A DNA stretch of 6,359 bases from Desulfobacteraceae bacterium (GTDB lineage: Bacteria > Desulfobacterota > DSM-4660 > Desulfatiglandales > Desulfatiglandaceae), in the NCBI GenBank assembly GCA_011042035.1, contig DQZA01000018.1, positions 1-6,359 on the forward strand. Direction: 5' to 3'. Shown here piece after piece: positions 1-5,382 of this stretch (the first letter of the stretch is position 1; each line of letters opens with the position of its first letter). Under the pieces are notes generated by a model. That model did no database searches, was not told the origin of the DNA, and saw nothing but the letters and a program-made list of their open reading frames with translations. The translations under genes were made by a program, and so were the position numbers.

Positions 1-156
1 CCTTATCTGCCAAAACCAGTTCCCCTTGATCCTTGGGGTCGGCCTTATCAGTATTGCGGCCCAGGAGAACATGGAGATTATGACCTGTTCAGTTACGGAA
101 AGGACGGCGTAGAGGGCGGAGAGGGCTATGACAAGGATATTGTGAGCTGGGAGTAA
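1..156 (+). CDS. gspG: GspG, major pseudopilin of the type II secretion system (3' end only)
   Basis: The window opens inside this gene; 51 codons in frame 1 remain before the TAA at 154-156. The visible peptide starts PYLPKPVPLDPWGRPYQY and continues with a GEHGDYDLFSYGKDG stretch and GGEGYDKDIVSWE. This is the characteristic GspG C-terminus: the LDPWG(R)PYQY segment, then the acidic loop whose aspartates bind the calcium ion that stabilises the protein in characterised homologues, then the terminal D-I-x-x-W. GspG is the most abundant pseudopilin and builds the shaft of the periplasmic pseudopilus after cleavage and N-methylation by GspO; the N-terminal prepilin signal lies upstream of the window. 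A cysteine at visible residue 19 sits just before the calcium loop, and I see no partner for it here. The gspE ribosome binding site overlaps the stop codon, so G and E are probably co-transcribed. The type IV pilin alternative is unlikely given this C-terminus and the H-I-J-K genes downstream. Confidence 0.93.
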   Translation, partial: PYLPKPVPLDPWGRPYQYCGPGEHGDYDLFSYGKDGVEGGEGYDKDIVSWE

Positions 157-163
157 GGAAGGA
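155..163 (+). promoter_or_regulatory. Ribosome binding site of gspE, overlapping the gspG stop
   Basis: Two overlapping AAGGA motifs occupy 155-159 and 159-163 and begin inside the gspG TAA. They lie 8 and 4 nt before the ATG at 168. The spacing of the first is near ideal and supports 168 over the in-frame ATG at 192, which has no comparable purine tract at a good distance. The overlap with the stop suggests translational coupling of G and E. Confidence 0.7.
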
Positions 164-167
164 ATTA

Positions 168-1790
168 ATGAGAATCCTTCAGAAAGACAAGATGAAATCC
201 CTGTTGAGCAGGGAACGTAAGAAAGGACTGCAACAAAATGAAAAGGCTGATGTCATTGATGGGCTTTCCGAGGATGTGGCGGATATAGATGCCAGTGATT
301 TTCCTGATGACCCGCCTGCAGTAAACTTCCTGCCTGCTACATTTATGAAAAATTTTCTCTTTGTTCCTTTGGTTGACGATGGCGAATACATCAGTGTTGC
401 CATGGCAGACCCCTTTGATTTCAATACCAGGGAAGTCATATTCAGGGCATACAACAAGCCCATCAAGGTCTTCAGAGCCCCGGCCGAGGTCATCGCCCAG
501 CATATATATCGATGGTACGAGGCCGAGGCTGATATGACAGGACAGGAGGATTCAGAAGAAGGGGATATGAGCCTTGAAGATCGCCTATGGGATGACCCCG
601 AGCAGCTTAAGGACATGGCCTCGGAGGCCCCTGTAATTCGCTTGGTTAATCATCTCATAAGCAAGGCCTACAAGGTGGGAGCTTCTGACATTCACATAGA
701 GCCGCGCAGGCAATATGTCCGGGTGAGGTTCAGAATTGACGGGGTACTTCACGACCAGGAGGCCATAGCCAGCAGGCTGAAGGCTGCCATCATATCCAGG
801 GTGAAACTAATGGCCAAGATGGATATCGCGGAGATGCGGCTACCCCAGGATGGCAGGATAAGGTTCAGGCTGGGAAAAGAGGAGATCGACATACGTGTAT
901 CATCAATCCCAACTGGTTTTGGCGAATGTCTGGTACTGAGATTACTTCACCAGGAAGATGTACTCCTGGATCTTGGCAGGCTGGGGTTTTCAGATCAAAT
1001 CCTTTCTAAATTCCAATCACTTATTTCCATGCCCTATGGCATGCTGCTTGTCTCGGGGCCCACTGGTTCGGGGAAGACTACCACTCTGTACGCGGCGCTC
1101 AACTCCATCAATTCCCCTGACCGAAAGATCGTCACGGTGGAGGACCCAGTAGAATACCAGCTGGAAGGTATCAACCAGGTCCAGGTCCTCCCTAAGATAG
1201 GCCTTACCTTTGCCAATTGCCTGAGATCATTCCTGAGACATGACCCTGATATCATACTGGTGGGAGAGATCCGCGATATTGAAACCGCTGAGATTGCTGT
1301 TCAGGCTTCGCTAACGGGCCACATGGTATTTTCCACTCTTCACACCAATGATGCGGCAGGCGCCATTACAAGGCTGGAAGACATGGGCATAGAGAGGTTC
1401 ATGATAGTGTCTTCTCTGGTTGCAGTGCTTGCTCAAAGGCTTGTAAGGAAGGTGTGCAGGCATTGCTCGGAAGAGGTCCCTGTGAGCGACGAAAAGAGAA
1501 CCATGCTGGCTCGGGAATTGGAGGTGACTCCTGAGAAATTAATGCCATTATACCTCAAGGGTAAGGGATGCGATGAGTGTGGTGGAACGGGTTACCGGGG
1601 CAGGATTGGGATATTCGAGCTATTTCCACTCTCAGAGCACATCCAGAGCTCCATCCTCAAGGGTGCCGGCAGGACCGAGATTTACAGAGACGCTTTGAAG
1701 GAGGGTATGGTTTCGCTCAAGATGGATGGTCTTCATAAGGTGAGCCAGGGAATTACCACTTACGAGGAAGTTTTGAGAGTCGCCCGGTGA
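168..1790 (+). CDS. gspE: GspE, type II secretion traffic ATPase
   Basis: This cytoplasmic hexameric ATPase powers pseudopilus assembly. It has 540 residues, slightly longer than the roughly 500 usual for the family. Residues 1-50 are a charged, low-complexity lead. Residues about 52-118 look like the N-terminal T2SSE/MshEN-type domain that contacts GspL (LPATFMKNFLFVPL, then a VAMADP turn). The core ATPase begins near 150 (EAPVIRLVNHLI, then ASDIHIEP at 172-179). The Walker A motif GPTGSGKTT is at 297-305 with catalytic lysine K303. The aspartate box TVEDPVEY is at 323-330, and Walker B DPDIILVGEIRD is at 359-370 with E367. The histidine box around 384-394 contains GHMVFSTLHTN. Two CxxC pairs (C430/C433 and C468/C471) form the zinc-binding tetracysteine element typical of GspE. 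All key residues are present, so the enzyme should be active. Its stop overlaps the gspF start by one base. PilB is the main alternative, but the gene context favours GspE. Confidence 0.97.
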   Translation: MRILQKDKMKSLLSRERKKGLQQNEKADVIDGLSEDVADIDASDFPDDPPAVNFLPATFMKNFLFVPLVDDGEYISVAMADPFDFNTREVIFRAYNKPIKVFRAPAEVIAQHIYRWYEAEADMTGQEDSEEGDMSLEDRLWDDPEQLKDMASEAPVIRLVNHLISKAYKVGASDIHIEPRRQYVRVRFRIDGVLHDQEAIASRLKAAIISRVKLMAKMDIAEMRLPQDGRIRFRLGKEEIDIRVSSIPTGFGECLVLRLLHQEDVLLDLGRLGFSDQILSKFQSLISMPYGMLLVSGPTGSGKTTTLYAALNSINSPDRKIVTVEDPVEYQLEGINQVQVLPKIGLTFANCLRSFLRHDPDIILVGEIRDIETAEIAVQASLTGHMVFSTLHTNDAAGAITRLEDMGIERFMIVSSLVAVLAQRLVRKVCRHCSEEVPVSDEKRTMLARELEVTPEKLMPLYLKGKGCDECGGTGYRGRIGIFELFPLSEHIQSSILKGAGRTEIYRDALKEGMVSLKMDGLHKVSQGITTYEEVLRVAR

Positions 1791-2998
1791 TGCCACGCTT
1801 TCATTACGAAGCCGTAGATAAAGACGGAATAAAGGTGGTGGGTTCTGCTGAGGCCCCCAGCAAAGAGGCCCTGCTTGCCTCGTTTCGGGCTCATGGGCTT
1901 GTTTTAGTGAGGTGGTTGGATCAATCCCAACGTCGCAAGTTTCTCTCTCCCAGGGCTCGAAGACAGCTCAAGCACAGGGAACTGCTCACATTCACGAGGG
2001 ATCTTGCCCAACTCTTGAAATCCGGCCTTTCCGTGGATAGGGCCCTTGATGTAATCATCGCTGCTGCCTCGGAGAAGGGAATAATTGATACCGCAAAGTT
2101 CCTCAAGGATTCGCTTAGAGAGGGCAAGGCCCTATCGGATGCCATGAGTTCGAGGCCCGCAGACTTCACCAGTTTGTATGTGAATATGGTTCGGGTGGGA
2201 GAAATGGGAGGAGTGTTGCCCGAGGTAATGAGCAAGGTGGAAGAGTTTATGCGGCGAAGCGAGGAAACCAAGAGGTTTATTATTTCCACCTCTATTTATC
2301 CATCTGTTCTCATAGCGGTGGGCATTATCTCCGTGCTTGTGATAATGGGTTTCGTTGTGCCGAAGTTCGCGGGTATCTTTAACGACCTTGGGGTAGAGGT
2401 GCCTTTTTCCACGAGGGTCTTGATTGATCTTAGCGAGATTGTAAAGACGTGGTGGTGGTTGATACCCGTGGGAGGAGGCCTGCTATTGTTGTTTTTGAGG
2501 CGGTTTTTTAAAACAAGGACTGGCCGAGAGAAACTGGATACCCTAATGCTTCGCTTGCCGATTTTCGGCAAACTCATTGCAGACGTAGAAGTGAGCCATT
2601 TCACCAGGACACTTGGCACCTTAATACTAAGTGGTGTGCCTTTGCTCAAGGCCTTGTCCATTGTAAAGGATATTGCGGGCAACCAGGTGATAAGAAGGGC
2701 CGTTGAACAGATTCATGAAAAGGTCAGAGAAGGAAAGCGTATAACTACTATTATGGAGGCCCAGGCAGTGTTTCCTCCCATAGCGGTGGAGATGGCGGCC
2801 GTTGGCGAGGAGACGGGTAGGTTGGGGGAAATGCTGGTGCGAGCATCAGAGGAACTGGAAAGAAAAATTCAAACGCGGCTCAAGACCTATCTCTCCCTGC
2901 TTGAGCCCGCTGCCATTCTTGTCATGGGGCTCATTATAGGTGGAATTGTTATTTCAATGCTAACTGCCATTTTTGGGATCAATGAAATCCAATTCTAA
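1790..2998 (+). CDS. gspF: GspF, inner-membrane platform protein of the type II secretion system
   Basis: This is a polytopic inner-membrane protein that sits at the centre of the assembly platform and couples GspE to pseudopilin insertion. From the ATG at 1790 it has 402 residues, the normal family length. The N-terminus MPRFHYEAVDKDG matches the usual MPxFxYxAxDxxG opening. Two repeated T2SSF four-helix domains follow at about 64-186 and 268-390. The first contains LAQLLKSGLSVDRAL and a VRVGEMGGVLPEV segment; the second repeats the pattern as TRTLGTLILSGVPLLKAL and AAVGEETGRLGEML. Three hydrophobic helices are visible: about 168-191, about 221-237 (WWWLIPVGGGLLLLFL) and about 370-395. The ATG shares its A with the gspE TGA (TGATG), an arrangement typical of termination-reinitiation. 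A GTG three bases earlier (1787) would add one residue; I prefer the ATG from the family N-terminus. A GAGAG at 1775-1779 may serve as the ribosome binding site. Confidence 0.96.
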   Translation: MPRFHYEAVDKDGIKVVGSAEAPSKEALLASFRAHGLVLVRWLDQSQRRKFLSPRARRQLKHRELLTFTRDLAQLLKSGLSVDRALDVIIAAASEKGIIDTAKFLKDSLREGKALSDAMSSRPADFTSLYVNMVRVGEMGGVLPEVMSKVEEFMRRSEETKRFIISTSIYPSVLIAVGIISVLVIMGFVVPKFAGIFNDLGVEVPFSTRVLIDLSEIVKTWWWLIPVGGGLLLLFLRRFFKTRTGREKLDTLMLRLPIFGKLIADVEVSHFTRTLGTLILSGVPLLKALSIVKDIAGNQVIRRAVEQIHEKVREGKRITTIMEAQAVFPPIAVEMAAVGEETGRLGEMLVRASEELERKIQTRLKTYLSLLEPAAILVMGLIIGGIVISMLTAIFGINEIQF

Positions 2999-3428
2999 CG
3001 GCTTCACACTTATTGAACTGCTGGTGGTGCTGGTGATACTTGGTGTCATGAGTTCTCTTGTGTTTGTCAGTGTAGGGCGCTCCATCACCAAGAAACGCAC
3101 AAGGCTGTTTGCGCAGGAGATGGTCAGCCTTTGTAGAAAGGCGAGGAGACTGGCCATCACCCATGGCAACATATCAACCTTTTACATCTCTTCGGAGGAG
3201 AGGAAGTGCTGGATTGACAAAGAAAATCCCATTGATATACCGCCGGAAATGCGAGTGGAAGGAAAGGGTATCCATGAACTGGAGCACGGCATTTTTGGTA
3301 TACGGTTTTTCCCTGATGGCAGCTCAAGTGGTGGGGCCCTGTTCCTTTCAAGAGATGAAGAACCCTTACTTGCCTTTCGTGTTGATTTACTGACAGGCCT
3401 GATATTACCCATGGATGAAGAGGGATAA
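2982..3428 (+). CDS. gspH: GspH, minor pseudopilin
   Basis: This minor pseudopilin of the pseudopilus tip complex has 148 residues. It begins with the short leader MKSNSNG, then FTLIELLVVLVILG, a class III prepilin signal with cleavage after G7 and the required Glu at mature position 5 (E12). A hydrophobic helix of about 22 residues follows. The C-terminal half carries the GspH hallmark: GIRFFPDGSSSGG at about 106-118, followed by LLTGLI near 136-141. This tells it apart from GspG or GspI. Cysteines C51 and C77 are present; a disulfide is possible but unproven. The ATG at 2982 lies inside the end of gspF (17-nt overlap), with a weak GGGA at 2975-2978 upstream, so translation probably depends on coupling to gspF. 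An in-frame TTG at 2973 would lengthen the leader by three residues and is less attractive. The gene ends 6 nt before gspI. Confidence 0.92.
   Translation: MKSNSNGFTLIELLVVLVILGVMSSLVFVSVGRSITKKRTRLFAQEMVSLCRKARRLAITHGNISTFYISSEERKCWIDKENPIDIPPEMRVEGKGIHELEHGIFGIRFFPDGSSSGGALFLSRDEEPLLAFRVDLLTGLILPMDEEG
3418..3425 (+). promoter_or_regulatory. Ribosome binding site of gspI, deciding a GTG start
   Basis: AAGAGGGA at 3418-3425, at the end of gspH, lies 9 nt before the GTG at 3435. The gspH stop codon at 3426-3428 is in the same frame as gspI, so no upstream start is possible, and the next codons enter the prepilin leader directly. The site therefore supports GTG as the real initiator of gspI. 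Confidence 0.6.
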
Positions 3429-3434
3429 GCGGGG

Positions 3435-3833
3435 GTGTGTCAATTACGCAATAATACCGGCTTCACACTCCTTGAAGTACTAGTCTCGCTAATTATCCTT
3501 GGCATCTCCTTTGGTGTTCTTTTTGAGACCCTTTCACAGTCCAAGAGGGTTTCCTGGAAAGCTGATGAAACTGTACAAGCCGCTAGGGTGGCCCATAACC
3601 TGTTGGCAAGCCCTAAGTTTGTGAGAGCTGCCCTGGACTCAAGGGGCGCAGAGGGCACCATTAAAGATGAAAAGGATTGGCATTATTCCTTTGAGGTCTC
3701 GCCCTTGAAGCTTCAAGACCAAAATGAACAGATCGTGGAGATTCCAGGAATGCTGGAGATTAAATTGTGCATTTCAAGGGCCGGGCACCGAGAACAAGAA
3801 AGGTTTTGCTTAACTCGATGGTACCGCGAGTAA
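3435..3833 (+). CDS. gspI: GspI, minor pseudopilin
   Basis: This pseudopilin of the tip complex is thought to nucleate assembly with J and K. It is 132 residues long, the usual size for GspI. The leader MCQLRNNTG is followed by FTLLEVLVSLIILGISFGVL: prepilin peptidase cleavage after G9, Glu at mature position 5 (E14), and the FTLLEVLVxLxIL pattern most typical of GspI. The globular part is short, with WHYSFEVSP at 82-90 and an ending CLTRWYRE, as expected for the compact GspI fold. It starts with GTG at 3435, the only possible start because the gspH stop lies 6 nt upstream in the same frame. Its TAA shares a base with the ATG proposed for gspJ. GspH-like alternatives are unlikely because the FFPDGSSSGG motif is absent. 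Confidence 0.9.
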   Translation: MCQLRNNTGFTLLEVLVSLIILGISFGVLFETLSQSKRVSWKADETVQAARVAHNLLASPKFVRAALDSRGAEGTIKDEKDWHYSFEVSPLKLQDQNEQIVEIPGMLEIKLCISRAGHREQERFCLTRWYRE

Positions 3834-4567
3834 TGAGCAATTCATCAGGGACTTTCCGAGTACGACCGTGTGAGAGCTTTGCGGTGGTGGCAAAGAGAAA
3901 AGGTTTTTCGGCATTTTGCGAGATGGGATTTACACTACTGGAGCTGCTTGTCACTATAACATTGGTGGCAATGGTGGTACTGGTGCTATCAATGGCCCTA
4001 AAATTGACCATAGGTGCGTGGGAAAGGGGGCAGAGGGAAGGGGATGAAAAACTGATTGCTGCTTCCATACCCAGACTGCTGGAAAGGCAACTTGAATGCA
4101 TCATGCCAAATGCACCTGCACGTAGCCGTGTAAAAGGGGCTAGGTTTGCTTTCTGTGGAAAAAAGGATGCCATTTCTTTTTTCAGTTGCTTTGCACCCAT
4201 GGGATCATCACTGCAGGGACTTCTAAGGATGACTTATAGTTACGATTCTGATAAGAAGACTCTAATTCTATATGAGCAGCCCATAACAAGGCCTCAAGAT
4301 TTAAAAGAGGAGCTTGATCCTTTATCTGATAGTTGGAATGGGGAGCTAAAGCCTGTGAGCGAGATACGGGGTGTTAGCATCTTTGAGCTAATGTATAGCG
4401 GCAAAGAGATGTTTGACCTAGAGGATGAAGATCAATGGGAAGAAGAATGGGCATGCAATTTACCTTCTCCTCCAAAGCTCATACGCCTGGCAATAGGTAC
4501 ACAGGGAAAGGAGCAATCTTCGCCCGCCATATGGTATTTCCACGTGGGAAAACAGATGAGGTTCTGA
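3833..4567 (+). CDS. gspJ: GspJ, minor pseudopilin with an unusually long predicted leader
   Basis: This is the largest of the GspE5-containing minor pseudopilins and part of the I-J-K tip complex. From the ATG at 3833 it has 244 residues. The prepilin signal is clear: EMG then FTLLELLVTITLVAMVVLVL, with cleavage after G32 and Glu at mature position 5 (E37). The mature part runs to about 212 residues and contains WERGQREGDEKL at 63-74, as usual just after the helix, and near the end the LPSPPKLIRLAIG strand at 210-222, both in line with GspJ. The start is uncertain. The ATG at 3833 overlaps the gspI TAA by one base (TAATG), which favours coupling, but it gives a 32-residue leader. GTG codons at 3884 and 3887 would give leaders of 15 or 14 residues and have GAGAG at 3872-3876 upstream. 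The frame is open further back, to an ATG at 3767 inside gspI, which I reject. Function is confident; the start is not. Confidence 0.87.
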   Translation: MSNSSGTFRVRPCESFAVVAKRKGFSAFCEMGFTLLELLVTITLVAMVVLVLSMALKLTIGAWERGQREGDEKLIAASIPRLLERQLECIMPNAPARSRVKGARFAFCGKKDAISFFSCFAPMGSSLQGLLRMTYSYDSDKKTLILYEQPITRPQDLKEELDPLSDSWNGELKPVSEIRGVSIFELMYSGKEMFDLEDEDQWEEEWACNLPSPPKLIRLAIGTQGKEQSSPAIWYFHVGKQMRF

Positions 4568-4574
4568 TACCACG

Positions 4575-5378
4575 GTGAAATTAGAGATTCTTGAGAATAG
4601 AGGTAGCATTCTAATTCTGGTGTTATGGGTGCTGGCGCTGCTGGCCTATCTGACCGGGGATTACTTGGCGCATAATCGAGAAAAGTCCGCGATTTGCTCA
4701 ACCTCCTGGAATGTGGAAAAAGGGAGCCAGGCTATCAATTCCGTGATGGAGCTTTTTGCTACGGATGCCTCGCCCCTGTCAGGCCAGGAAGAGGAGAGTA
4801 AGTGGTTGGCCCTGTCACCAGGCGGAGTCAAGGTATGGATAAAAGTGGAAAAAGAGAAAGAACGAATAAACATGAATTCCGCACCCGATCCAGACATTAG
4901 GGAGAAGATATTGGAGTTAATGACCGATGATAATGAAGAAAGGGCCGATAAATTAATTGACGCGATCTTGGACTGGCGCGACCCGGATAACCTTACAAGG
5001 CTCCATGGAGCGGAATCGGAGTATTACGAAAACCAAGGACTCCCCTACGGGCCTGGCAATGGGCCATTCAAGGCTCTGACTGAGTTATTGCTCGTTCGTG
5101 GTATGACCACGGAATTGTTTTGGGGAGACCCCCTCGCCTCTATTAATGAAAAGGGTGATGGAGAGAAAAGTGAGGAATCGGGCCCCGTATCCATCTCGGA
5201 TGCATTTACATTGTTCGACGGTAGCGTAAAAAGATTGACTATGGTAATTCGAGGCAGAGGAAATGCGTATGACCTTGTCCTTGCCTTCTTAAGAAAGAGA
5301 GGGGTCCGGTGGCAGCCGTTTCAGGTGTACCGTACCACGCTGATTTCAAGTATGAGGACGCAGGAAGCCAAACACTAG
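4575..5378 (+). CDS. gspK: GspK, tip pseudopilin (compact form)
   Basis: GspK caps the pseudopilus. The leader MKLEILENRG precedes SILILVLWVLALLAYLTG, so cleavage is expected after G10. The Glu at mature position 5 is replaced by Leu (L15), which is the rule for GspK and identifies it. The periplasmic part shows the family core: RINMNSAPD at 97-105, a SAM-like helical stretch, LDWRDPDN at 132-139, GAESEYY at 145-151, then LPYGPGNGPFKALTELLLVRGMT at about 156-178, with GPGNGPF matching the usual P-K-N-x-P-F segment. The total is 267 residues, against about 320-330 in well-studied GspK proteins, and I find no second I-N-x-N-x-A motif, so the second SAM-like domain looks reduced or absent. It starts with GTG at 4575, 7 nt after gspJ; an in-frame stop at 4557 excludes anything earlier. 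The ribosome binding site is weak (TGAGG at 4557-4561, rather distant), so coupling to gspJ is likely. Confidence 0.9.
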   Translation: MKLEILENRGSILILVLWVLALLAYLTGDYLAHNREKSAICSTSWNVEKGSQAINSVMELFATDASPLSGQEEESKWLALSPGGVKVWIKVEKEKERINMNSAPDPDIREKILELMTDDNEERADKLIDAILDWRDPDNLTRLHGAESEYYENQGLPYGPGNGPFKALTELLLVRGMTTELFWGDPLASINEKGDGEKSEESGPVSISDAFTLFDGSVKRLTMVIRGRGNAYDLVLAFLRKRGVRWQPFQVYRTTLISSMRTQEAKH

Positions 5379-5382
5379 AGCA

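Noticed and set aside
165..616. Two long antisense open frames opposite the start of gspE (165-503 and 179-616)
   Set aside because: They lie fully under the conserved gspE coding sequence, show no recognisable domain, and have composition typical of shadow frames.
3767..3833. Extending gspJ upstream to the ATG at 3767
   Set aside because: This would overlap gspI by 67 nt and put 54 residues before the prepilin cleavage site; the stretch simply mirrors gspI codons in another frame.
3760..4200. Antisense 146-codon frame opposite the gspI/gspJ junction
   Set aside because: No domain or start signal; it is explained by the sense coding sequence of gspJ.
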